In this document: piece after piece, positions 34,531 to 45,719 of the stretch | How positions within the stretch are numbered: the first letter of the stretch is position 1 | How the letters are laid out: each line of letters starts with the position of its first letter | From: Capronia americana | Lineage: Eukaryota > Ascomycota > Eurotiomycetes > Chaetothyriales > Herpotrichiellaceae | DNA: 64,000 nucleotides | Assembly (NCBI GenBank): GCA_016110215.1 | Contig: JADWQD010000005.1 | Span: 434,001-498,000 of the forward strand | Reading direction: 5' to 3' | The notes under the pieces: generated by a model | What the model was told of the DNA's origin: nothing | Databases searched by the model: none | Seen by the model: only the letters and a program-made list of their open reading frames with translations | Position numbers and translations under genes: made by a program

Positions 34531-35250
34531 TCAAGTGAAGTAGTCGATTCCCTCCCTCTCGGCCGCCTTCACAATGTACGACCGCACTTTAGCGTCGGGC
34601 GCGCACTCAATTGCCAGTCTGCCATCAACATCCTTCTTGTCTGTCTCCGCACCAGCCTTGAGCAATTCGACCGCGACATCACCGTTTCCCTCACTGACCG
34701 CGTGATGCAGTGCAGTCAAGCCATCCATATCTGTAGCATTGACGGGTGATTTGTTCTCTATTAATAACCTGACAATGGGCACATTGCCAGCGGCCGCAGC
34801 ACGATGAAGAGCTAATTGCCCCCTCTTATCTTTTACCCTCGCGCTGGCGCCGTGTTTGAGCAGCGTCCTGCAAACTTCGAGATTGTTCTTCGACACGGCT
34901 AGGTGCAGCGGGGTAACGCCTGAGTTGGTAGGAATTTTGGGATCGGCCTCTTTGGAGAGCAGTAGCTCGATGATGGGGAGGCCGGAGTTGTCTTTCAGGG
35001 ACGAGGCAATTGCAAGGGGTGTCCAGCCTGAACCATCCTGTGCGTCAGGATCGAAGGAGCGGGTGGAGGCGAGGAGTTTGACGACGTCGAGGTGTGCGAA
35101 GGCGCAGGCCCAGTGAACAGGAAGTCGGTCGTCTTGATCGTGCAGGTTTGCGAGTTTGGGGTTCGCCCTGAGCAACGACTCGACAACTTGCAGCCTGCCC
35201 TCGCGAGCCGGCTCGTGAATTGCGTACTTGTCCTCTGTAGACTCCGCCAT
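34531..35250 (-). CDS. nas6: Proteasome assembly chaperone Nas6 / gankyrin-like ankyrin protein
   Basis: Single exon, 239 residues from the ATG at 35250. Beginning with KYAIHEPAREGRLQVVESLL it contains six to seven ankyrin repeats: LPVHWACAFAHLDVVKLL, GWTPLAIASSLK, GVTPLHLAVSKNNLEVCRTLL, GQLALHRAAAAGNVPIVRLL and GLTALHHAVSEGNGDVAVELL. It ends with a capping segment. Length and repeat number match Nas6/PSMD10. Known role: binds the Rpt3 C-terminal domain during assembly of the 19S regulatory particle base. The frame stays open upstream to 35493, but that part lacks ankyrin features and is probably promoter. The stop codon lies 65 bp from that of the convergent golgin gene. Confidence 0.88.
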   Translation of the reverse strand: MAESTEDKYAIHEPAREGRLQVVESLLRANPKLANLHDQDDRLPVHWACAFAHLDVVKLLASTRSFDPDAQDGSGWTPLAIASSLKDNSGLPIIELLLSKEADPKIPTNSGVTPLHLAVSKNNLEVCRTLLKHGASARVKDKRGQLALHRAAAAGNVPIVRLLIENKSPVNATDMDGLTALHHAVSEGNGDVAVELLKAGAETDKKDVDGRLAIECAPDAKVRSYIVKAAEREGIDYFT

Positions 35251-35694
35251 GGGGAGCAGCGATGGGTGAGGAGGCAGCGCAGGCAGAGAGAGTTTGGCAA
35301 CTCGCCGAGTGTACAAGTAGATCAGGGCAAGACGCAACCCGCCTTCCCCCCCGCAGGCACTGGAACTAAGAAAATCCGATCCGACGAGGCTGCATTTGTT
35401 CTCTAGCCTGGCACGTGCCTGGATCGGCAAGCCCATAAATCCCACGCCAGAGGTGAAAACGTGAATGCATCTTTCATTGGCCTCCAACTTCAACCCTCAG
35501 TCTCCGACTTGACTCCCCCCAGTAGTTGACGTTGACCTCTCGCTTAGGCTTCGTCGCAGTCGCGCGTGGGTGCAGGGAGTGCGACGCCACTGCTGTCCGC
35601 TGTCCGCATGATCTCAACCATCTTTCTACCCCTCCCATAGGAAACTAGCCCTCGCTGTGTCGCTTTTATCTCAAGATGCCATTGCTTCAATCTC
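35251..35694. promoter_or_regulatory. Divergent promoter, nas6 / Zn2Cys6 factor
   Basis: A 444-bp spacer with both promoters. A pyrimidine-rich run (35500-35690) precedes the transcription factor start. Confidence 0.4.
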
Positions 35695-38157
35695 ATGGCT
35701 GGAAATCTGCAACCAAATAATGGGAAGGCCGTCAGAAGTCACCGCAAAAATTACCACCGGCGAGCCCCGCGGGCATGCGATGAGTGCCGTTTACGGAAAA
35801 TCAAATGTGATGGAGCGCTGCCGTGCGGCCCGTGCAGCATCTCCAAAGATGGTGAGGCCACCGCCTCTTGTCCTGTAGATTGAAGGTCAACAAGTTGCTA
35901 ACGGGCCAAGCTTGCTCATACGATGCTGGGACAAGACCTCGGGAAACGCCCACTCAGAGGATCCGTAAACTAGAGGCATGCATCCGCTCCGTGCGGACAA
36001 CTCTCATGCAGCTCAAGGCTCAGAGCCCAAACCCTGCCAATGGCGATATAGATTCAGTCATCGGTTCCCTAGACACCTCATACCCCGAGCCAGGCGACGG
36101 GGATTCGAGCGCGGACGAGGACGATGCGAAACACCGCCGCCTAAACAGCATGATGGGAAGCACAGGGCGTATCATCACGCATTCCCCGTCACAAACGACG
36201 TACTATGGCCCATATTCTGGATACGCGTTCGTCTTCAAGACGCTCGAGCTATTTCGAAGAATGCCAGACAACCCGGCCCTGACCACGGAAACGCAAAGTA
36301 TTACCACGACCTTGTTCAACGCTCCGATGCCTGAGGCTGAAGGGGGTCCGCTCTATTCGTCGCAATTCCAAAGCCTACCCAGTCTCGCTGTTACCTTGGG
36401 TCTTCTAGATGTGGTCTTCACGAGATGTCATCCGCTCATCCAATTTGTCCACGAGGCTGACTTCCGAGATATGGTCCACCGATTGTACAGTGAATCAGCG
36501 TTGCAGTTTGGCGCTTCGAGCCGTGATTTCATGCCTCTCTTCCATTCGGTCCTCGCCATCGCCTTGCTGTTCGAGACGCGGTTGCGTAAAAAGCACGGGT
36601 GCGAAGACATTGTCAACGAGGCGTGGGTGCAATCTGGGCCATGGTCTTTCGTCGCTAACAGGCGCATAGTACGAGGCATTTCATCCTGGCACGAAAAGAA
36701 CTTGATATCGCGCAATGCGCTGATCTCATATCGATGCAGACGATCCTCTGTCTGATCACCTTCTTAGTCACCACGTCACGTTTGACTTCGGCATACACCT
36801 ACCTTGGCATTGCTTGTACTTCGGCCCTGAGGCTTGGTCTGCATAAAGAGATCGGCAAGGACATATCCTTGCCTGGAACACAACAAGAGGCGAGACTACG
36901 AATTATGCTGGCCGTCCTACAGCTCGACACCTTTGTGAGCATCGTGCTGGATATGCCCACTCGCATTAACCCTGGATGTGTGGACCCGGCGGTCCTCGCC
37001 GCATTACAGCCTCCTTCCACGAAGAAGTCGGCCACCTCGGCTGAGACTCTTTCGGAACCCCAGGCCAAATATGCTGCCTCCGCAAAGCACTTGCAACTAC
37101 TGGCGCTCACCGCCTCCGGCCTTCGAGACATCTTCATTCATGGCAACAACAGAGAGAAGCCCACCGACGGGGCCAATATCGATACTGTCGACACCAAGAA
37201 GATGGCGGAGGCTGAAGATGGGTTTCGAAAATGGGCTAAAGCCCTGTCTTGCGTGCCCCTCGTCCCAGGAAAGCCTGAAATGTCTGCAATGTAAGTTCGA
37301 GCCCGGCGCCTTTCTCATGCGGCCTTGCTAAAGTGCACATCCAGTCTGAAGTACGAATTAGAGATGGCCTTCTATCTCGGGCAATTCGTCGTTTACCAAC
37401 CATTTCTACACTACCTCATACAAATGGCCAACGGCTTGCCAATCATCAAAATCCAGTCACAGCATGCACTGGCCTGCATCAAGATTGCGTCGACAACGAT
37501 AACACGTTCTGAGGTCATGCATCAGCGTGGTCTGCTAGCTCCGGCATCGTGGAGTGTCATTTACACGCTATTTCAGGCGGTGATGTGCCTCTTGTTTCTC
37601 ATTGCGACTCATAACGGCACGTCGCGACCGAGTGAGGCCTGGAAGAAGGGCGAATTGGGGATAAGACTCCTAGCGACGATGCGGTGCTTCGACAACGGCG
37701 CAGTCAGATGTCTTTGGATCATCAAGGTAAACGGAAACCCCGTCTTGCTTCCTGCCCCCAGATAACTTACCAACAATCTCCTCAGATGGTCATCAAACAA
37801 CTCTCCCACACCGTTCAATTCGACGTTGATCAAATCGTGGCCACAACAGACTGTCTATGTCCCTGCGGGCGCACAAGTCTTCTCCCCACCGAAGCACTCG
37901 ATCGGCGTCCATCTCGCGACCAACAAGCCGACATAACGGCCGGAGGAGGCGCTAGTGGCTATGCCACACCGGAAACACCACACGACGCACGAGCATACCC
38001 ATCCGTTTGGAGCAGGCCAGGCATCGAACAGATGATGATTATGAATCAGGATTCACCACGACATGATGCGGACTATATCCTCGCGGAGGCACAGGCCATC
38101 ACTTTGACATTACCGATCGACAACTCGGACATGTTCAACATTGGAGAATCTTCATGA
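35695..38157 (+). CDS. Zn2Cys6 fungal transcription factor with fungal_trans middle domain
   Basis: Five exons, 35695-35851, 35911-36622, 36670-37290, 37345-37726 and 37786-38157; 747 residues. The binuclear zinc cluster is C28-x2-C31-x6-C38-x5-C44-x2-C47-x6-C54; the sixth cysteine lies just after the first intron, and splicing restores exact spacing (KD-A-C). A linker and short coiled helix (RIRKLEACIRSVRTTLMQL) follow. The regulatory region (about 180-450) has DVVFTRCHPLIQFVHEADF and, across intron 2, the family hallmark RHFILARKELDIA..SMQTILCLITFL..YTYLGIACTSALRLGLHKE. Introns are 59, 47, 54 and 59 nt, the first two with GCTAAC branch sites. Target genes are unknown; no secondary-metabolite cluster surrounds it. 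Confidence 0.9.
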
Positions 38158-38912
38158 TGGCGCATGGGTACGGTTAGCGGTAGGGGTAAGGGTACGGGTA
38201 AGGAGTAGGGAGTATAATTGGTTGGGACATGGCGTTCCGCTCGACCTCATCTCAGATATCCCGGATGATCAGAGGACTTACAGCAACAGGCCTGTACGCA
38301 TGATTGCATAGGTAGTCGAATGTATCCAAGTCTTCAAGACAAGTGTGCTTTTTTTCCCCTCTTCCGCCTGTCGTTGCCCAAGCCATGCGTGCTGTGGTCT
38401 GGTTGGTCCATTGCGTCCACATCCTGTATACACCGTACTGTTCCGACTTGGCCCTCACCTCCAGAAGCACGACCTAGAGAGTACCTACCAAAGAGTACAT
38501 ACATATTCCCCTCACCCTCCGTGCGTGTATAGACTAGTACATATACTACTGTACTCACGGCGCAAGAAAACTATATGCAGGGAGGCAGGTAGGTCGATCG
38601 ATCGCCTTCAACAATATACGTCGCTGGATGGTTGGTTGGTTGATCAGGGATTTTTTTCTTCCAGATGAAACTCAAGACGCGTTGACGGACGAGTCCGCAT
38701 ACTGTGACTATCTAGACACACTGTACATGAAGATCCCTACCTGTATTTCTATACCGTCTGTTTACGTACGTATTGATGGATGCCCGGGCCATCCAACGTT
38801 GGTTGAGTCGGATCGGATCTGCTGTACACAACCGACTCAACCGCCCCCTCGCTGCTCTCCCTCCCTCTCCCGTGTCACGATCAGAATCTAATCTAGCTCG
38901 ACTCGACTCGAC
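38158..38912. other. Convergent 3' region with degenerate telomere-like run
   Basis: About 755 bp between two stop codons. At 38166-38210 lies a GGTA/GGGTAA-rich tract that looks like degenerate telomeric repeats; further short GGTA and GGTT runs occur near 38585 and 38630, and a CGACT repeat near 38896-38912. No coding sequence is recognised. Confidence 0.45.
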
Positions 38913-41740
38913 TTAAATCTCCTTGAGGAATCCGACCTCAATCACCTTTTCGGTCGGCACGTTCAGATTCGCCATCTTGGTGCGCGAATTGTCCTTCATC
39001 CACAGGAACAGCACGAGCAGCATACGCCGGAACGGGCCGGTCGTGTGCTTGATCTTCATCTGCTCCTTGCCGACGATGTACATGACCTTGTAGCCGAAGG
39101 CGCGGTCGAGGCGCGCCAACGCCTCGGCCGGGGATTTTTCCGAGTTATGATGTGGGCGGGGGTCCTGGTGCGTGGTGGATTGCACTTGCGGCACCTTTTC
39201 GTTCGGGGTGGTCGTAGGGGCCATGTCGGCGGCGTCGGGGATTTCGGGACTGGAGCCCGTGGTCGTCGTGGAATTCTCCTCGCCGCTCTCGCTAACCCCC
39301 GAGCGCCGCGGCGCCGGGAGGCTGGCGGTCCCCTTTTGCTCGCTCAGGATATACAGGCGGAGTTGCTCGTAAATGACGGAGGCGAGGTCCGGGGTGACGA
39401 CTTCGTCGTTGTAGCCGTAGCGGACGACGAGGCGGTAGCAGTGCGGGATCGCCAGGCGGGACACGGTATGTCGCTTGGACGGCGGCACCGAGGGCGTCTC
39501 GAGCGGTCGGAGGTGGAAGAACACAGTCACCTCGGGCATGGCGGTGAGTTTGATGGCGAACTGGCTGAACACTATGGGCGTTGTCTCGCCGGCCTTGTCG
39601 AAGAAGATGCCGAACCCGTTGATGGAGCTGAGCGGCGTGCCGTCGAAGCGGTCGCTCAGTCGTAGTCCGTCGGGTGTCTTGCGCACGAAATGGGACGTGG
39701 GGAATCGATCTTCTGCTTCGGCGAACCATTGCTAGAGAAACGAACCGTTAGAAATTGCGTAGCTAGATGCATCTGCGTGGCCTAAAATTTTTGGGGGTTT
39801 ACAACGGGGTGACAGAGACAGTGCCTCGTTTGGAGGCACTTGGCTAACTTGACTGCGCTGGTTTTCACGGGAAAAGAAAGACCAATTTACCTGTTCTTTG
39901 CCGAAGCGCCAGAGCATGAATATCGCACCCAGAACAATGGCAAGGGTGAGGGTGAACCAGGCTCCGTCTGGGACTTTTGTAAGTGAAGACGAAAGGAAGG
40001 TGCCGTCCATGAGGGCGATCGTGAGCCAGGGGAGGAACACGATGAAGGGACTAAGGCGCCATACGAACATGGCCGCCAAAGACACCCTGCATGTGTATTA
40101 GCATAAGTCAGGAAACAGGGAAACTCGTCTAAAGTGGTACATGCACCCATCAGAGAGAACTTACATGCAGGTATCGAAGAAGGTGACGAACATGACACAG
40201 ACGCCGTAAGCGTTGCCGAGCGACGTGGTGTTGTTGTAGATCGAGGCGATGAGGATTGTCCCAATCATGAGAAGCCAGTTAGCAAGGGGGATGTACAGTT
40301 GACCATGGAAGATCTTCGAGGTGTGCCTGACGGAGAGTTGTGGGAAGTATGACAGTTTCATGACTTGGTGGAGCAGCTGGAAGGTTGCGGTGATGATGGC
40401 CTGCGAGGCGACTATCGCCGCTAGGATGGCGATGATCAGAGCCGGGTAGATGGTGCCAGGAGGAGCGGCCTCGAAGAAAGGGTTCGCGTATCCTTCGGGA
40501 TGGTCGCTTATGTAGGCGGCCTGACCAATGTATGCGAGCAGGAGGCACGGGAATGTGTAACACAACCAGCTGAGTTGGATGGCTCTGCGGCTGAAGGCGC
40601 CCAGGTCTGCGAACAACGCTTCGACGCCAGTAAACGCCAACAGGACGCCGCCCAGCTGTCTCCAACCGTGCTCGCCATTGTGGATCAAGAATGTGAAGGC
40701 GTAGCCCGGATTGAAGGCCTTGAAGACAGAAGCGTCGTGATGGATCAGATTGTATATTCCGAAGGCCGCGTTAAATCCGAGCCAGATGAGGACGACCGGT
40801 GAAAAGGCGTAGGTGATCTTGGTGATTCCAAAGGGCTGGACGACGAACAACAAAACGAGGATCGCGTCGGTGATGCCGATGATAGCACCCTTTGAAATGC
40901 TGGGGTTGACTACCCGAGCACCCTGGACAGCTCCCAGGACGGATTGTGCCGGCGTGAGCACGCCGTCGGAAAGAACCATGGAAACGGCCAATACTCCCGT
41001 GGTCTTGAGGACGCCACGCACAATTCGGCTCGACTCGATGCCCTTGCGCATGGCCCGGCCGGCGCTCTCGAGGTCTCCGGAGGCGTGACGCTTCAGTCTC
41101 ACGAGCGTAGCTTCTCTCGGGTCACGATTCGTGATGTTCATGTACCGGCTGAGGAGCGTATATGTACTGAACGTGCCGCCTTCACCCTCGTTGTCGGCGT
41201 GAAGGATCACGATGATATACTTAACCGTGACCATCATAATCAACGACCATATTATCAGTGACAATACGCCAACGAGGTCTTCTTTGGATGGCTCGGAGGC
41301 GAAGGTCGACGAGTAGACGTAGAGGGGACTTGTGCCGATGTCGCCATAAATCACACCAATCGACTGATAGGCTCTGTAGTATTCTTTCTCAGCATCCAAA
41401 CCCTGCATCAGGACGGACGGGAGGAACACTCACAGCCAGAGCAGCATCTTGCCGCTGAAGACCTGCATCAGCGTCAATCGAGGCGGCGCCAACTGGGACG
41501 GCCAGTGATCATCCGCACCTGCTTCTCCTTGAAGTCGCCTTCCTTGCGCAACCCAGGATCCTCGTCACCTTGCAGAGACCTGGTGCGATAAAGGGTCAGA
41601 TCGTGCGAGGATTTCCTCGAGCGCATGTTGTAGATGCCATCATCAGGTGCATAGATCGAGGTGGAATCGGCGGTCCGCCCTTCCTTGCCCTGCAGCTCAT
41701 TCTTGGGATGGACCTTGTCGGCAATGCGAATCGTAGCCAT
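38913..41740 (-). CDS. HAK/KUP-family high-affinity potassium transporter
   Basis: Complement of exons 41519-41740, 41434-41462, 40165-41373, 39891-40086 and 38913-39731; 824 residues. After a hydrophilic N-terminus (about 74 residues) the microexon (29 nt) encodes VFSGKMLLWL, leading into the K_trans signature SIGVIYGDIGTSPLYVYSS. About 12 membrane segments follow, with VLSDGVLTPAQSVLGAVQG, AFTGVEALFADLGAFS, ASQAIITATFQLLHQ and SLGNAYGVCVMFV, all typical of KUP/HAK. Exon 4 gives the last membrane helices; exon 5 is the long cytosolic tail, with a low-complexity insertion and closing MKIKHTTGPFRRMLLVLFLWMKDNSR. Known role: proton-coupled K+ uptake at the plasma membrane under potassium limitation. 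Introns are 56, 60, 78 and 159 nt. Confidence 0.94.
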
Positions 41741-42732
41741 TGCGGGACACACTGCTGCGAGACTCGGAGGAAGAACGAACAGAGAAGGGGAGTTGGGCTG
41801 GCAGCTGGGCACGTAGAGCGGACGGAGAGCGACCTTCTTAAGGCACACAGACACGGATCGTTGACCTCTTGGCTCGACTGGACTGGATCATGGGCGGATC
41901 CATTGGATTGGGCGACGATTGCGCATGTGCTCGATCAAAGGCATGGCCGCAAAGTTTGACCCTTTCAGGTCACCCTTCGGCGTAGCATGTGCGGGATGTG
42001 TCGGTCACCTAGCCAGGATCGCCATAGTGCAAGATGTGATTGTTCCCAGGCGGACAGGGGAGCTGGCTTCTGCTCATCGCCATCACGGAATGGGGAATGG
42101 GAATGCGAGGTTGCAGCACGCGGTATTACCCACGCTAAGGCAAGGTGCTCAATGAGTGAACCGTGCGCGAGCAGTCCGATAGGCAGAGTGTCTCTGGGGA
42201 ATGAGCATCCTGCCGGCTAGAAATCAAATGGCCATGGCGGACAAGACACAACAGCACAGATCTTGGCTGGCAGCATCTCGTTCCGTCTATCCAGAGGGGT
42301 GGTGATTGGCCCGGTGCTGACCATGGATGCCCCTTCGATGAGAGATTTTCGACCTCTGCAGGTGGACCTCATCCCATTCCCACTCAGCCACACAGCCCAA
42401 CGGCAAGACGGAACAGACACAAAGCTTATGTCGACCCTGGGCTCATCTGGATCTGGCTTCACCTGCTTGTATGAATATGGCTGCATCTCCACCTCTCACC
42501 GGGGGCTCGCCATGAAAGGTCCTGTACTTAGACAGTCCAGGAGAAATTCTCCGCAAATGTTGTGAGGTAAGAACCTTCAGCGCATTTGAGCGTATGAGGC
42601 ATTTTCGAGCATTCGATCCTGCCGTAGGACAGAAGGCGTAGGGGCGTGGCATTCATGCCACTATGAAAGACCCGTGGTCTGCTCTCCATCGAACCTAGCC
42701 ACGAGCTGGGTTCTTGCCGCCTGGACTCTCTC
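41741..42732. promoter_or_regulatory. Divergent spacer, potassium transporter / RING-H2 gene
   Basis: About 990 bp that contains both promoters. No other gene is recognised. Confidence 0.4.
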
Positions 42733-43486
42733 ATGGCCACTGCTCCGCCGCCACCGACATCTTCTACCAACACGGGCAAGAACCGGACTCTCATCACGAT
42801 AACTGCACTGATTGGAATCGTCGTCGTCGTCGTGCTGTTGGCGTTATACGGCAAGAAGCGCGGCCCACGTCAACGACTCGAAGAATTGCATCTCCAGCAT
42901 GAACTTCGACGATCTGCATACCGGCGACGTCGAAAGGAACAACAAGAGAGGGGCATCACGCCAACGATGCTTCAGTTCATCCCAGCTGTCAAGTATAACA
43001 GTTCGTCAACTGGAGAACGGCAGACCAAGAGCTTGGACCTAGAGAAAGGACATGCCGACGGAGCCGCCCAGACATGGTCGCTTGCACAGAGCCAGCTGAA
43101 CATCAAGGCATTGCAAATGGAGATGAACCAAGTGAACAGGGATGGGGAAGAAAAGTTCCGATCGGTCTTTGAAGAGCAGGAGTGCCCTATCTGCACGCAG
43201 CCCTTCATTCAGGACGAAGATGTTCGCGTCCTCCCTTGCCGTCACATACACCACACGAAATGCATAGACCCGTGGCTGTTGGGCTTCAGTGGGACTTGCC
43301 CGGTGTGGTCAGTACTTCTGGTCTCGTTCGCAAGGGTTTTGGCTGACACTCATCGACAGCCGCGTGCACATGGACACTTTCCAACTGTCGTCGGACGAGG
43401 AGCCGGACCTCGTACAGAAACCCCAGCCTGTTGTGGTGACGGGAGAGAATTTTGAGCATCAATACCCTCCTCGTGCGGATCCATAG
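42733..43486 (+). CDS. Membrane-anchored RING-H2 E3 ubiquitin ligase-like protein
   Basis: Exons 42733-43307 and 43360-43486; 233 residues. A short Pro/Thr-rich N-terminus precedes a single transmembrane helix (about 20-38, LITITALIGIVVVVVLLALY), then a basic helical stretch, and a RING-H2 finger at 151-192: C151-x2-C154, C169-x-H171-x2-H174-x2-C177, C189-x2-C192. The 52-nt intron splits the last zinc-binding Cys codon (TG|C). Known role of the class: single-pass ATL/PA-TM-RING-like ligases that ubiquitinate membrane or secretory cargo with an E2. The substrate is unknown. The tail (about 193-233) is acidic and proline-rich. Confidence 0.85.
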
Positions 43487-43841
43487 CGAATGCTGGAACC
43501 CTCCGGTTGATGTTGCTTCGAAATGAAAGGCTGCCGAGCTCGAGATCAACCGCCCTCTTCGGAGCCCGTTCATCTGAATTGCCTGTGTCAACGGTTACAC
43601 ACCATCATAATGGAGGATGAGTGATTGCAATGAGACTCCGCAAAGACCTGAGATGGTATTGCTCTGCTCACTTGCTTTCTGACAAGGTGTGTTCGTGAAC
43701 CGTCACGGGTGATTTTTTCGCTCCTCGCCCGACCTGCGTTCATTTTACTTCACTTCCCGTTGAGATTTCCGCTGTCACCGTCTTACTTAGTTGTTTCCTT
43801 ATCTTCTCCTTGTCTTCAATCTACATTCACCGCTTCCCATG
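43487..43841. other. Convergent 3' spacer
   Basis: About 355 bp between the RING-H2 gene stop and the ankyrin ORF stop; nothing notable is seen. Confidence 0.4.
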
Positions 43842-44489
43842 TCACCCACCTGCCTCAAGTTCAACGGCAGGACCTTGCTCCTTAAGCCATTGACGGACAA
43901 AGTCAGTCGAAGACAGATACGGTGTATCAATCGCTGCAAGGCCATCGTCGCCATCCTCGTCGGGTCCATTCCACCGAGCTTCTGCATCAACATCTGCTCC
44001 CCTTGCAAGCAATGACCGGATAACTGGTTCCCATTTCAAAAACACGGCCAAATGCAAGGCAGTAATGTTGTGTCGAGCCCCTTTTTGAACTTCAGCTCCG
44101 AGCTTCAGAAGCAATAGAACAGCTAATTCTTGTCTGTGCTCGACTGCCCATATCAATGGCGTCCTTCCCCACCGGTCAACAGCGTTGAGATGCGCTCCAT
44201 TATCCGCAAGGAATTGTAGTATCGTCCCCATGCCGTACTTTGCCGCCCAATGCAACGCAGTTCGTCCGTGGTAATCATCTGCATTGACGTCTGCCCCTTT
44301 GTCGATTAGAAAATGCAAGGTTTCCATGTGCCCTCTTTGAGCGGCTAGAAGGCCCAGTGTCCATGTGTGTGACCTTGAGTTGACATCCGCCCCTTGCTCG
44401 ACCAGCAGCTGTACAACAATTTTGCGACCGCGCTCGGAAACCCAATGCAGGGCTGTGCGTTGATCAAAACCGAACGATGTTAAATCGAC
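43842..44489 (-). pseudogene. Ankyrin-repeat ORF lacking a proper 5' end (truncated or missing exon)
   Basis: The open minus-strand frame from 44489 to the stop at 43842 encodes about 215 residues with five ankyrin repeats: one around RTALHWVSERGRKIVVQLL, one around TLGLLAAQRGHMETLHFLI, then GRTALHWAAKYGMGTILQFL, GRTPLIWAVEHRQELAVLLL and ITALHLAVFLKWEPVIRSLL, each followed by a G-A-D/E/H loop. The only in-frame ATG is at 44327, inside the second repeat, so a protein starting there would lose repeat 1. A TAG stands at 44490-44492; the same bases could be a 3' splice site (ATTAG), but I found no convincing upstream ankyrin exon, and an oppositely oriented ORF starts 47 bp away. It may be a fragment of a larger ankyrin gene. 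As an intact gene it would need an upstream exon. Confidence 0.6.
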
Positions 44490-44535
44490 CTAATATCGAT
44501 GACGCATCAACGGCGTTTCATTACATCTCTTCAAC

Positions 44536-44817
44536 ATGGCTAAACAGAGACCAACATATACTATTTCCGAGATAGAAAGGGAGCTGGGATACAGTATCGA
44601 TTCACTCAATTATCCCAACGATACCGCCAAACGCTTCTACAGCGATCTCAGCCCAATTCCCGAGAGCAGCATTGTAAGAGCTCACAGAGAGCTCGAGGAA
44701 CGTCAGAAGCAGAGTCACCGCGAATTTAAACCTATCCTAGATGACTTCCTTCCGGATATTGGTATACCTCATGTAGGTCCAGCCAGCCTTCTGCACGCGC
44801 TCATAACCGATGGCTGA
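44536..44817 (+). CDS. Small hypothetical protein (93 residues)
   Basis: An uninterrupted 93-codon frame with a good start context (CAACATGGC). The product is hydrophilic, rich in Glu, Arg, Ser and Pro, with no signal peptide or membrane helix; the stretch RAHRELEERQKQSHREFKP is probably helical. I do not recognise a family. It lies head-to-head with the truncated ankyrin ORF and upstream of the 2EXR gene, a neighbourhood of rearranged accessory genes. It could be an exon of a larger gene. Confidence 0.35.
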   Translation: MAKQRPTYTISEIERELGYSIDSLNYPNDTAKRFYSDLSPIPESSIVRAHRELEERQKQSHREFKPILDDFLPDIGIPHVGPASLLHALITDG

Positions 44818-45062
44818 CAACCTCACAGACGACGATACACGGTCAGGACACCTTGACGTTCACTCGTCGGGAGTCATGTCGGTTATCACAACTGCACAGT
44901 GGATATTCATTACGGGTTCGGACTTGACTTGTCATTGTTGTTGACCGAAAGTGAAGCAGTGACCGCTATAACCACTCCAAAGGTGAGGTTTTTGCTTGAG
45001 TCGTCCAAGTCACACTGAAGGAGGCACAGTTGCAACCCGAAAGAATCTGCGGATTGGGCCCA

Positions 45063-45719
45063 ATGTTTTCTAAGCTGCCAAAAGAGGTTCGGCACCGCAT
45101 ATACGATCTTGCAATCCCAAGGGGGCAATGGAGAACGGTAGATGTCGACAATCCCAGATCCAACTTTCCTGAAGGCATAGGAGATCCTAGCGGCTTCTAT
45201 TTTCCACTAAACGGCCTTGGTATCCTTGGAGTAAACAAACAGATGCGTCAGGAGGCGCTGCCTCGTGCCTATCGATCTACGCTGTTCCGATTGGATAATA
45301 TGGATAACCTGATCAAGCTCCTCATTGCAGTCGGCTATGTTGGCCGTGACAATATCGAATTATTAGAGTTTTCCTGGGAAAGCAAAACCGATTTTGACCT
45401 GCAATGGACCGAGGCTCCGACGTCCACCGAGCATTTGCCAACGTTGCCTGTCCTTCACGTCGCCAGCTGTGTTCAACTACTCAGCCAATGCAAGAATCTC
45501 AAATTCTTGCGCCTCTTTTTCGATAGCGATCTCTTATCGCGCAAGAGCCCGGACAGTTATAGAACGGATGCTGGAATCCTTGCCCTTTGTTCCGTACGGG
45601 GGATTGGAAGACTGGAAATCTATGACTTGGGGTTCGAGCCGCTGAACCAACCCGAGTTTGTCAGGTGGTTACGGGAATCAATGCAAGGACCAAATGCAGG
45701 ACAACTTGCTGAAGGGTGA
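45063..45719 (+). CDS. 2EXR-domain protein (F-box-like fungal family)
   Basis: 218 residues from the first in-frame ATG at 45063. The N-terminus MFSKLPKEVRHRIYDLAIP is the 2EXR signature (F-x-x-L-P-x-E-V-R-x-x-I-Y), and LGILGVNKQMRQEALPRAYRSTLF is the second conserved element (L-x-V-N-x-Q-M-R-x-E-A). The remainder is alternating strand/helix with LKFLRLFFDSDL. Family knowledge: 2EXR proteins are highly expanded in filamentous ascomycetes and resemble F-box heads; biochemical role is unknown. The reading frame is open a further 11 codons upstream after a CACAG, so a short 5' exon could exist. Confidence 0.7.
   Translation: MFSKLPKEVRHRIYDLAIPRGQWRTVDVDNPRSNFPEGIGDPSGFYFPLNGLGILGVNKQMRQEALPRAYRSTLFRLDNMDNLIKLLIAVGYVGRDNIELLEFSWESKTDFDLQWTEAPTSTEHLPTLPVLHVASCVQLLSQCKNLKFLRLFFDSDLLSRKSPDSYRTDAGILALCSVRGIGRLEIYDLGFEPLNQPEFVRWLRESMQGPNAGQLAEG

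Noticed and set aside
39045..39665. 206-codon plus-strand frame inside the potassium transporter
   Set aside because: Antisense of the well-supported transporter tail exon; Gly/Arg-rich composition typical of a shadow frame.
35695..43486. Secondary-metabolite gene cluster around the Zn2Cys6 factor
   Set aside because: Neighbours are Nas6, a potassium transporter and a RING protein; no backbone synthase or tailoring enzymes are present.
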